From positions 1,806,544-1,870,543 of the forward strand of contig CM041550.1 in NCBI GenBank assembly GCA_023238725.1: DNA of 64,000 bases, given 5' to 3'. Source of the DNA: Scortum barcoo (taxonomy: Eukaryota > Chordata > Actinopteri > Centrarchiformes > Terapontidae). The notes beneath the pieces were generated by a model. That model saw nothing but the letters and a program-made list of their open reading frames with translations. It had not been told where the DNA came from and did no database searches. How positions within the stretch are numbered: position 1 is the first letter of the stretch; each line of letters starts with the position of its first letter. The position numbers and the translations under genes are program-made. Positions 45,495-54,788 of this stretch are shown piece after piece.

Positions 45495-48400
45495 GTATGA
45501 TCCACCACACGGTCAGGATACGACTGCAGAGCTTTGAGGCACCTTTAATGCAATTTTAAGCCCTTCAGCAGCTTAAATCACACAACCTGTTCTTGGTAGG
45601 TTTTAAATGATTAACATCTGGACGTGTGAGGTAATTTGTCCACATGCACACCTCTCTCCCTTCTTCATTTTCCCTCTCAGCTTTACCTCTGACTGTCTCT
45701 GGTTTAACAGCTTAGAAAGAGCCCAAAAGACTCATCTGAAATATGTATGGATCAAATATTTGTCTCTTCTTTTTCTCTTGAACTCAGATGTTTCTCACCA
45801 AAACCATCAGCCGGCTGGTTCAGGATCAGTCCCTCCTCTCCTCCTGTCACCTCCTGAATCCAGCGGAGGAGAAACAACATTTTCCCACCGGCGCCCACAG
45901 CCGACCTTCACGAAACGGACACACGACGAGGCTTTCACACATTCCCATCTCTCCCATCTGAAGCCCCCCTCCCACACTGACAGAGCCCCCAGTGTTCACG
46001 CTGATGAAGGTGAAGATGATGAAGGAAGAAAAGGAAGCAAACAGGACTCGTCTCTCCTGCATCCAGATGAAGGGAACTTCCTCCTTCCCAGGAGCAGTCC
46101 AGTCATCTCCAGACGCCACCGGCCCGTCTCCTGGCATGGAGGGGGCGCCAACACGTCCGCTCCATCGAGGTAACGATGAACATGAAAACTTCAAACATGC
46201 TCACTATGGAGGCTTTCTGCAAATGAAGCAAAACCTTCAAAAACTGTCAGTGGTCAAAAACAAGTCAGAAATAAAAGGTTCAGTGAATCATCTCACCTGT
46301 TGGTCTTTTGACAGATGTGATTTAGGATGAGGGTTCCGAAATGTTTTCATTTGATTAAAGGAGGATCTTTAATTTACTAAATTGCTCAGCAGATTTTCTT
46401 TTTTTTTAGTTTTTTAGTGAGATTTACTGTAAAAAAGATTCAGCTGATGATTTTTGCAGCAGACCGAGAACCTGCGTCCATCCTAACACGACATTTTTAT
46501 TTTTGTTTAATGGGAACTTCGTCTCCTTTTTTTAACATGTGGATCTGTATAAAATATTTGTAGTGTGCTCATCCTGGTTGTTGTTTTTTAATCTGATCCT
46601 TCCAGCTTGTGCTCAGTGTCTCCTGCTTCTGGTTCGCTGTCTCTGGATCACCTCGGCCGCCCGACACTCAGCAGTTTGGAGGATCTGGGATCCAAACCGA
46701 GCTCATCCAGGAAGCCACGCTACATCTCATCCAACCTGAACCGTCTGCTGAGCGCTGGCTTTCACCTGCCCTTTGGTGGACAGCAGGGATTGGCTGAGGA
46801 GCACAGAGGGCGGGGCCTGACCACCTGTGACGCCCCTCACACTGCAGGTAGAACAGACTGAATCATCACTGTAGTGTTTACATGCACAAAATACACCTGA
46901 GAGCCATAAAACCTCCCAACTGCACTGTAAAGTAACTTTTTCCTGTAGAAATGACGTGTATACACGGCTGGTTTAAGTCCTTTCAAACAGCCATGCTAGC
47001 TGCTCTGTGAAGAAGTAATTAGACACAGTGGTGATAATGAGTTGGATTTTTTTTTAAATGATGTACAGACTCAAACAATAATCATCTCAATCATCTCTTC
47101 TGACCTATTAGTAGTATTTTATGGTGTCTGTATCTGCAGAGACTCTGGCCTTTCCCTGGATCTGATTATTTTGCTGTTTGGGATGTTTCTGGGTGTTGAG
47201 ATTTTGGGGAGTGTAGCCTCCAGTCAGGAACAGTGCAGAATGTGAGGGGGGGGTGCTGACTTTGAATGCTGTCTTTACAAAAAGCAAACCTAAGTCTTAC
47301 TTTTTCTACCTTTAATGTCACCAAATTAGTTTAGATACTGACATTTACTAGTCAGCACTCAATATGAAGCACAGCGGGGGCTGATGGTTTGCAGCATATT
47401 ATTATTATTATGAATTCATGGACGATGAATGTCAAATACTGGTTGAGTGTTAGGGTTAATCTCAAGGTGGCTGCAGAAAAAGTCAGGGGATCATTAAAGT
47501 TGACATGAACGTCTTTATAAAGTTTCCCATCCAGTATTTGTTGGGATATTTCAGTCAAAGGATCAAAGTGCACCGACTGACCAACAGACAAATCACACTG
47601 CCATCCTCAGAGACATGCATAAAAATAAGATAAAATATTTGTGTATTATTTTTCTGCAAAATTTAAACACCATTAATGATAAAAAGCAGAAAAACATGGA
47701 CCCACTGAAATCCTCTTTTGTACCATTACACATTACACAAATTAATTACATTCAGCATTTATGCCACTGTTAACTTAAGCTTTACTCTTTATGTGTGTGT
47801 GTGTGTGTGTTTAGGCATCTCTACCTCAACACAACACAACAAAGACAGAAGGAGCAGTGAAGTCCCTGAACTCCCTGCAGACATCTTTAAGACCTGCTGT
47901 GAGCTGGAAAATGTGCGTCACCTACCTGAAGTAGTTTTCCAGTTTTTGAGCATTTTTAGTTCATTATAGAGGTAAAATGTCAAATCTGAGTAAAATAACG
48001 CACCTGGCAAATGTCACAGTGGAGATCTGGTGAGTTCAGTGTGTTAAAATCAGCCTCAGAGAGCGTCATGGCTCAGCCTTAACACAACACATGAACATTT
48101 TGACACGTTTCTTGACTCTGATTAAAACACAGGTATCAGTTTCGCCTTCTGATCAACCTGAAAATATTATTGATCTGCTCATCTGATAATTCACCGTCAG
48201 TTTGTCTTGTTTCTGACTGACTGTGTGCAGGAAAATGCTCACTTCATCGTGGTGGACATGGTGCTGGAGGTGCTGGAAGGAGTGAAGTGGACTCTGAGGT
48301 TTGATCGACTGACGGACACACACCAACACACACACTGCTGCACGTGCACACACTCACACACAGGACACACACCGACTGAGAACGACGCACATTCAGATGA

Positions 48401-50717
48401 AGACGAGAGGACATCGCATGGAAACACACACTACTCTCATGAACACACACACCAACACACACTGGATGAAGAGGAGGAGGAGGCTGAACATCAACCAAAG
48501 ACTTTCTCTGTCCTCTCCACTGACAGCGGATTTGAAGGTTTAATTATTTTCACTTTACTTTAATAGATATTAATATAGAGGAAGTTAGAAGTCAGTTTTA
48601 TTTATATATTACATATCTCAGTTTGCTTCAAGGGGCTTTAAATCTGTGCACTCATCTGTCCTTACAGCCTCAAATCAAATAAGGAGAAACTTAACTTTAG
48701 TCACACAATTGACAAATGAGTCAGGAGATGTATTAAAACTCACTGTAGGGATTATTTTCTTCTAGTTTAACACGTCATCACATATAAGCAACATCATATT
48801 ATGTTTTTTTTCTTTCAGACTGTGGAGTCGACGCAGCAGTGACACAGAGAGATTCTCTCATTAAGTAAGAAAAACTGCTTCAGAAAATCTCTTTACTACT
48901 GAAGCAGAGAATGGCCATATTAGCAATTATTTTTTTTAATGTCATTATCTTGAGAAATCACGAGTTAATTATCTCGTCGTTATTTCTTTGTTACCCGACA
49001 TCAGTGGAAATCAGAGTGTGTTTCCTCTTGTTCCTTGTGATGTTTCTGTTTATTTCCAGTTAGTTTCCATCAGCAGGTGTCTGTAGGCTCTGTGGAGATG
49101 CTGTGGGGGTCATTATGTACAGTGGATGAGCTTAATAATGTCTTCATTATTTCTATATATATAATATATATAACGGCTTTATTTGAGCAGCTGCTGGCTG
49201 AAGCAGAGAGATGGGTCAACCTCTCATCTTTGGAGACTATAAAACCAGATTGTCTGCTCCAATGAAGAAACTGCAGCAAAGCAAACTCCACATTTAGGCC
49301 TTAATTATTGATCAGTTATGGATCCTCCCTGACAGTCATCACAGTGATCTTGAAGGTTGAAATCAGCTGTGCTCAAATGAACCACACAGTCATTTTGGAG
49401 TTCAACACAATTATCCAGATATCACCAGGAAAACAGATCTGATATCTCCAGATATCTGCACTAAAAATAAAATAATTGCAAGCATGGCCTGTTGTCGTTC
49501 TCGTCCTGCCTCTTCACATCCATGTGTTTGTTCAGATTTTGTGACTCCTGAGTCGGTCTGTGGTTTCCCATCATGCAGTGCAGAGTGGCTCGCCCAGCAG
49601 CTGGTGCTGGAGTTCAGGAGGAACTGGCTTCCTTCACACGGGCCTCGGCGTGGACGACAGAGCCTCCGGAGCTCCCTACAGGAGGTGACGTCTGTTTTTA
49701 TGAACTGTGTGGAGGTGGTGTGTGGGAGACGCTGCAGGGACAAATATGAAGAGTGGCTGATGGACGAAGGAAGATGATATTTTGTTAGCTGAAACACAAA
49801 CACTTTTGACTGTGTCTGTAATAATTATCTGACATGTGCTTCTCATGTAATAATGACATTACAGACTTGTTATTTTAAGGGTGCCTACCATGGCTGATTG
49901 TTTCATAAGAACTAAACACCTAAAGATGGTACACTGTCATTTGAATGAAAATTGGTCATTCAGCTCTAAAGTCGAAATCTGCCCTGGTTTGATTTTGTGC
50001 CTCTGCCCACAGACTTCACATTGAGATAATATTATGCACAGAAAAACTGTTTTTCTAGGTTCTGGGAAAGTTTCACAAACACAAACCTTCATGATTTGAA
50101 AAAGTAAAAGCTATCATGTGTACTGTCACATCTGGGTGGGTCTATGAGTTAAAATCTTTTTGGGCCTCAGGTACCAAGAAAGTTAAAAACGACACAGCTG
50201 ACTGTTTCAGCTGAGTTCGTTTCTAACTTTCTTATTATGTCCACGTTTAACTCGCCTCCTGACAGGCAGCTTGTCTAATTTCAGGGCTGGTTTACAGACA
50301 TCTTTGCAATATATTAAAAAAGTATGTAAAAAGAGATTCCAGGTTCAGAGAAGATAATGTCAGTCCAGGTTTGTGGAACACAAACAAGCAAAACTTTCTG
50401 CTGCTTCAGTGTGTCGTATTTTACTTCGTTTTTTCTCCAGAACTGAAACGAAAAAAACCCCACACATTTCTTTAAGTGCTGTAAACGTTCTCATCTCCTC
50501 TTTATTGGCCAGTTGCCGGGTACTGAGAGCGTGGCGGTGAGCAGCGGCAGTCTGGCGGAGGAGATCAAACTGAGGACCAGGATGAGAGGATCCCTGAGCT
50601 GGGCGCCTCCTCGCCTCCAGATCATCTTCACTGTTCAGCCACACCACAGGTCAATACATCGGACTGAAAACACATATACAGATGGATGGATGGATGGATG
50701 GATGGATGGACGGATGG

Positions 50718-50753
<36 letters not shown>

Positions 50754-50769
50754 ATGGATGGATGGATGG

Positions 50770-50805
<36 letters not shown>

Positions 50806-50845
50806 ATGGATGGATGGATGGATGGATGGATGGATGGATGGATGG

Positions 50846-50881
<36 letters not shown>

Positions 50882-52500
50882 ATGGATGGATGGATGGATG
50901 GATGGATGATGGATGGATGGATGGATGGATGGATGATGGATGGATGGATGATGGATGATGGATGATGATGGATGATGATGGATGGATGGATGGATGGATG
51001 ATGGATGGATGGACGGATGGACGGATGGACGGATGGATGGACGGATGGATGGACGGATGGACGGATGGATGATGGATGATGGATGATGGATGAACAGCTC
51101 ACAGTTAACGGTTTGTTTCCTCCTCCAGGCTCAGTGAAGTCGTGGCTCTGCAGCACTTCCTGTGTGCAGGCTGTGGGACCAAAGTGGAGCCGAGTAAGTG
51201 TCGGACTGTAAAAACTGATGAAGCGATGAATGAAATGTCGGGATTTGAGATTTGTAGCTCTGATGGTAGAAAGGAAAAAAACAGAGTCACTCCAAGATGT
51301 TAATCAATTGTTAAATAAAATAAAAGAACTGCTGAGCGGAAAAGGTCATTTAAAGAAGAGTAAATTATAGAAAAATATGTGTTGTTATATAAGCTGTAAC
51401 TGCTGGATGTCAGGACCAATGTTCACAGAGTTCATTTAGTTTGGCTGCAGTGACTGACAGCCACTGTTCAAAAGAAAAAAGTCTGTGCAGTCTGTGTTTC
51501 ATATCAAAGTGTGACTGAAGGGGTTTAATCCTACCACTGGAGGGCGGTGAAGTCAGTCATTTTCAAATCCTACACACACACACACACAGGGGCTCTTAAT
51601 GAAATACAAATGGACATGATTCAAACATTACAACAAATATTACATCATCCAAACATTATTTCTCTCTCTGTTCCACCAGGGTACATCAAGAAACTGCGAT
51701 ACTGTGAATACCTCGGCAGGTAGGTGAAAACATTCATTGTTATCAAAATGCTGCCACACCGGCACTGATGAATAATCAGAGCTGAACCTGAGCTACAGCC
51801 GAGGCTGAAGGGAAGTGAAGAGATCATCAGCGTCTTTACAGTTCATCCTGAGAGGAGACGGTTCATAGATTCAAACACCAAACTATATTATTTCTACAAA
51901 TCGAATGAATGTAATGATTGTTTTGATGATTAATTTTCTCTTGGCAGGTATTTCTGTGACTGCTGCCACAGCGGCTCTGAATCTGTGATTCCTGGACGAA
52001 TTCTGTCCTGCTGGGACTTCAGCAGGTCATCACACACTGACAATAACACTAATAAAGCTCCTGATAATATAAATACTACTAAACTATGACCTTTTATGAA
52101 AAAGAACAAGTTCAAACCAACTGTTAAGTCTTAATTACTGACTACATAATAGCGCGGCTAAAACAGGTGACAACACTATCACTGTAACATTAAATTACAA
52201 TATTATTATTATTATTATTATAATAAATTAATATGACATCTTTTAGTAAAGTCAGAACAAACAGCTGGACCACTCAGCACAGTGGGAGAAGGAACATGAA
52301 CACTTTGACTCTTGTGTGTGTTGTACTAATATTTATCATTGTTTATAATTATAAGTATTTCATATAAATTTTGCAGGTTCCCTGTGAGTGATTTCTCCAA
52401 ACAGCTGCTGGATTCAGTTTGGAGTCAGCCTCTGTTTGACCTGACCTGTGTTGGAAAGACACTCTACAGCAAAGTGAAAGAGCTGGACAAGTTCAGGGTG

Positions 52501-52541
<41 letters not shown>

Positions 52542-54788
52542 GATGCAATATTTACATGTGCAAACATTAATAATGGGAAAGTTCAAAACTCATCAGGAGC
52601 TCATATCCATATCATATCATAGGTTTTCCCATTTTAAACTAGGTTATACTTCTACTCCACATTTCAGAGGAAAATACTGTACTTTAAACAAAATATATTT
52701 CTACAATATTTAAAAATAATAAATCATAGAATAAATTCTTGTTATAATAATATAATTCAAATTTAGTTTTTTCTCCTCTCCCTCTAATCATCTGATGACC
52801 CCTCAGATTTATCTGGTGACCCTTCCGGGGGGCTGGGGGGCTTGACAGTTAGGTTGGACACCACTGGACTAAACTATCTGACTGTACTTTACTGTACTTC
52901 ACTTCAACATTATTTTTTCTGTTTGTATTGACTTCCCTGTCTTCTCCCCTCTACCCTTCTGTATCGTCTTCTTTCCTTCCTGCTCTTCCTCTCTTCCTCA
53001 GGAGCTTCAGGATCAGCTGCTGGGCATCAAGAAGCTGCTGAGAGCCTGCAGATTATCTGGAAGGTAGACACAACATTTACCACACTCAGGGTATAAATAC
53101 AATTTTGGATTAAATATTAGTTTTTACTCCAGATCATGCAAAATTGCTTTGGACAGAACAGAAGATTGAACTCAGTGTTCTTGAGGATATCATGATGTTT
53201 ATTTTTATTAAGTTTAATAGTAGTTGAATAAATCTTTATGTGGGGTGTGAACATGTTGTACCTTTGGTGTCATCTAGTGGCAGCAACAAGACTGAAGCAG
53301 ACAGAATAATTAAGGATGTCCAATATTTATCATGCCAGTTGGACATTCATTCAATTTAATTGTAGGCTGAAATTCACCATCATGATCCACGTTTCACTGG
53401 TGAGCTCAACAGAGATGAAATAATCTGTTTATGTTACAGAAGTAGTAGTAGTTTTATCTGCTGGGAGGATGTGCAACACTTTTTACAGACCAGAAGCTTT
53501 TAAAGGGGTTCAAAGCAAAAACACACACATTCATTTATTCCCCAGTTCTCTCAGACAAAAAACAAGATATATAGAAGCAATGGGATTTACAAAAATAGAG
53601 GTTAAGATACCTCAAAAGATACCTTACCTGCAGCAGGCTGCATTATGTCATTCTTCCTTTTCTGTCCCGGTCACCAGCAGTGTCACTTTTTTAGAGTCTG
53701 GTAGAGTTTTTCCTATTTTAATCTGTTATATCTGCTGACAGACTTGATATTTGTCATCAAGAGGAGGCAGTTTTAATCTGTGCGTTTCTGTTTCCAGCGT
53801 AATGACTGAGTTTGATCAGCTTCCCGCTCACCTGATGGAGCAGCCTCACCTCTTCTCCATGGACGACCTGTTGAGGGTGAAGAAGGGTCAGCTGGTGACG
53901 CAGGCCCGAGCGGTGCTGCACTCGGCCATCGATCATGTTGAAAACTGTGAGGTCAGTCTGAAGCACTGTTAACATCGACCGAAAAGACATACAGTCTATT
54001 TTGCAGCAGCTAATTATTGTTCCTGATGCTTTATTATAAGAAATACTGAACAACTGCAGATATTTTAAATGATTATTACCAGAGGCCCAAACACCAGATA
54101 AAGCTGAATCCACATAGAAACAGCTTAAATGACCATTTTATTAATAATTAAAAAACAGGAATCAGATGCTGAAGGAAACACAGCCCAGCTAAATTCTGTT
54201 TTAGATGAACCATCGGAAAATGTTTCCAACTTTTCTCACACAGCTGTGTCTGGCCCGAGGTTTCATCTGTGAGTTCTGCCGAGAAAAAGACGTCATCTTT
54301 CCTTTTCAGATCGACATCTGCAGGCGCTGTCCAGGTACGCACAGAGAAATTATGATTTCTTTGACAAGAAATGAGATCAATAACATCAAATAAAAACAGC
54401 CTCATTCAGACTCATGTTATAGAAAATGATACCCACTGTCTGTGAAGGACGACACAAATAATCTGTGTTTCATCAGCAGTGACAAAATAATATAAAGATA
54501 AAACATCAAACGCATCCTGAAGTTAATCTGAAGTGAAAATTAGTCTGCAGTCTGAGTCACAGAGGTTGGCATTGGTTTCTTCCAGAGTTTATATTTATGG
54601 CGTAAGCTGTTATAAAAATAGCTCAGAAATGATGAACTGTATGTAAGAAATGTAATGTTTCTTCATCTTTTACAGCGTGCAGAGCCTGCTTTCACAAACA
54701 CTGCTTTGTGGAGAAAAAGTGTCCAAAATGTGCTCGAATCCAGTCGCGGAAAAAACGCCTGGAGGGATCCATGAAGTGTGACACCTGA
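45485..54788 (+). CDS. rubcnl: rubcnl (Pacer), complete 16-exon coding region
   Basis: Exons join as 45485-45494, 45788-46169, 46606-46847, 47815-47912, 48231-48537, 48819-48864, 49579-49684, 50513-50649, 51129-51193, 51680-51719, 51948-52025, 52377-52497, 53002-53063, 53798-53951, 54244-54334 and 54676-54788. That is 2,052 nt and 683 residues; human Pacer is about 660. The C-terminal 285 residues form a Rubicon-homology zinc domain: CAGCG, YCEYLG, YFCDCCH, GFICEFC, CRRCPACRACFHKHCF, CPKC. There is no RUN domain and the protein ends soon after the last CxxC, so it is the RUBCNL type, not RUBCN. In the family, Pacer acts on UVRAG/PI3K complex II, HOPS and RAB7 to promote autophagosome-lysosome fusion. 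ENAHF plus a hydrophobic helix at 245-258 matches mammalian Pacer. Exons 1-4, 6 and 7 are less certain than the rest. Confidence 0.92.
45788..46169 (+). CDS. rubcnl: rubcnl coding exon 2
   Basis: Residues 4-130, a Ser/Pro/His-rich and probably disordered segment ending ISRRHRPVSWHGGGANTSAP. The acceptor is AACTCAG and the donor ATCGAG|GTAACG, phase 1 in and phase 2 out. Its frame is open throughout. Confidence 0.75.
46606..46847 (+). CDS. rubcnl: rubcnl coding exon 3
   Basis: Residues 131-211, Ser-rich (SVSPASGSLSLDHLGRPTLS), ending HTAG. Acceptor CCTTCCAG, donor GCAG|GTAGA, phase 2 in and phase 1 out. Ser-rich composition is expected for this part of Pacer. Confidence 0.78.
47440..47590 (+). 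repeat. GGTGGCGCTAGA-family repeat, plus copy
   Basis: AATCTCAAGGTGGCTGCAG, AAAAAGTCAGGGGATCATTAAAG and GTTGGGATATTTCAGTCA are recognisable. In rubcnl intron 3. Confidence 0.6.
47792..47811 (+). repeat. TG run forming the rubcnl exon 4 acceptor tract
   Basis: (TG)10 followed by TTTAG at the proposed exon 4 acceptor. Confidence 0.9.
47815..47912 (+). CDS. rubcnl: rubcnl coding exon 4
   Basis: Residues 212-244, ending ADIFKTCCELEN. The acceptor is preceded by a pure TG run (TGTGTTTAG) instead of a normal pyrimidine tract. The donor AAT|GTGCGT keeps phase 0. The nearby GTGAGC at 47900 is a stronger-looking donor, but joined to exon 5 it would give a stop codon. Confidence 0.68.
48231..48537 (+). 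CDS. rubcnl: rubcnl coding exon 5 with His/Thr-rich insert
   Basis: Residues 245-346. ENAHFIVVDMVLEVLEGVKW is the conserved Pacer helix. A His/Thr/Cys-rich stretch follows at about residues 273-324, encoded by imperfect CA repeats, then an acidic run DEEEEEAE and STDSGFE. Donor GAAG|GTTTA, phase 1. Confidence 0.87.
48819..48864 (+). CDS. rubcnl: rubcnl coding exon 6
   Basis: A 46-nt micro-exon for residues 347-361 (DCGVDAAVTQRDSLI). Acceptor TTTCTTTCAG, donor TTAA|GTAAGA, phases 1 and 2. Phase agreement on both sides supports it. Confidence 0.75.
49579..49684 (+). CDS. rubcnl: rubcnl coding exon 7
   Basis: Residues 362-397, starting (N)AEWLAQQLVLEFRRNWLPS, the helix that precedes the Rubicon-homology domain in Pacer. 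I chose the acceptor CATCATGCAG because it keeps phase 2. An upstream CAG at about 49535 gives the wrong phase. Donor GAG|GTGACG. Confidence 0.8.
50513..50649 (+). CDS. rubcnl: rubcnl coding exon 8, start of RH domain
   Basis: Residues 398-442, including LAEEIKLRTRMRGSLSWAPP and RLQIIFTVQP. The WAPPRxQIIF motif is a hallmark of Rubicon-homology domains. Donor CACAG|GTCAAT, phase 2. The next intron is nearly all GGAT repeat. Confidence 0.92.
50681..51092 (+). repeat. GGAT microsatellite, about 410 bp
   Basis: A (GGAT)n array with interspersed GGAC units and, in the second half, GATGAT interruptions. It fills most of the 479-bp intron between rubcnl exons 8 and 9. Confidence 0.98.
51129..51193 (+). 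CDS. rubcnl: rubcnl coding exon 9
   Basis: Residues 443-464, LSEVVALQHFLCAGCGTKVEP. It carries the first zinc-binding pair, CAGC. Acceptor CCTCCTCCAG, donor CCGA|GTAAGT, phases 2 and 1. Confidence 0.93.
51680..51719 (+). CDS. rubcnl: rubcnl coding exon 10
   Basis: A 40-nt exon for residues 465-477, RYIKKLRYCEYLG, identical in pattern to the RH domain of both Rubicon and Pacer. Acceptor TTCCACCAG, donor GGCAG|GTAGGT. Confidence 0.94.
51948..52025 (+). CDS. rubcnl: rubcnl coding exon 11
   Basis: Residues 478-503, RYFCDCCHSGSESVIPGRIL to WDFS. Contains the CDCCH zinc ligands. Acceptor CTTGGCAG, donor AGCAG|GTCATC, phase 2 on both sides. Confidence 0.94.
52377..52497 (+). CDS. rubcnl: rubcnl coding exon 12
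   Basis: Residues 504-544, FPVSDFSKQLLDSVWSQPLF to ELDKFR. The donor AGG|GTGATT runs directly into a 40-bp ATT array. Confidence 0.93.
52500..52541 (+). repeat. ATT microsatellite at the rubcnl exon 12 donor
   Basis: (ATT)13 beginning immediately after GTG of the exon 12 donor. Confidence 0.96.
52622..52720 (+). repeat. Partial copy of the AGTACTTTTAC dispersed repeat
   Basis: CCCATTTTAAACTAGGTTATACTTCTACTCCACATTTCAGAGG is a partial relative of the 10928-11402 repeat (the quoted run is broken here by being two adjacent motifs). It is in the intron between rubcnl exons 12 and 13. Confidence 0.6.
53002..53063 (+). CDS. rubcnl: rubcnl coding exon 13
   Basis: Residues 545-564, ELQDQLLGIKKLLRACRLSG, an amphipathic helix of the RH domain. 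Acceptor TTCCTCAG, donor GGAAG|GTAGAC, phase 0 in and phase 2 out. Confidence 0.93.
53798..53951 (+). CDS. rubcnl: rubcnl coding exon 14
   Basis: Residues 565-616, VMTEFDQLPAHLMEQPHLFS to AIDHVENCE. LPxHLxExxHLFSxxDL is conserved in the family. Acceptor GTTTCCAG, donor GAG|GTCAGT, phase 2 in and 0 out. Confidence 0.94.
54244..54334 (+). CDS. rubcnl: rubcnl coding exon 15
   Basis: Residues 617-646, LCLARGFICEFCREKDVIFP then FQIDICRRCP, carrying paired zinc ligands. Acceptor CACACAG, donor CCAG|GTACGC, phase 1 out. Confidence 0.95.
54676..54788 (+). CDS. rubcnl: rubcnl coding exon 16 and stop
   Basis: Residues 647-683, ACRACFHKHCFVEKKCPKCA then a basic tail and TGA at 54786-54788. The protein ends about 20 residues after the last CxxC, as in RUBCNL; Rubicon itself has a longer acidic tail. 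Confidence 0.95.

Noticed and set aside
45303..45559. ORFs just before the rubcnl start
   Set aside because: They stop before the proposed ATG or run past the exon 1 donor; treated as 5' UTR.
49484..49578. Upstream extension of rubcnl exon 7 (ACCRSRPASSHPCVC)
   Set aside because: Its acceptor gives the wrong phase relative to exon 6; the CATCATGCAG acceptor fits phase and the Pacer-like sequence starts there.
50513..51156. Long reading frames of MDGWMDGW or HPSIHPS repeats on both strands
   Set aside because: They are translations of the GGAT microsatellite in an intron; only 50513-50649 is exon.
45485..54788. Assignment to rubcn (Rubicon) rather than rubcnl
   Set aside because: No RUN domain exons were found upstream, and the tail ends right after the last zinc pair as in Pacer.
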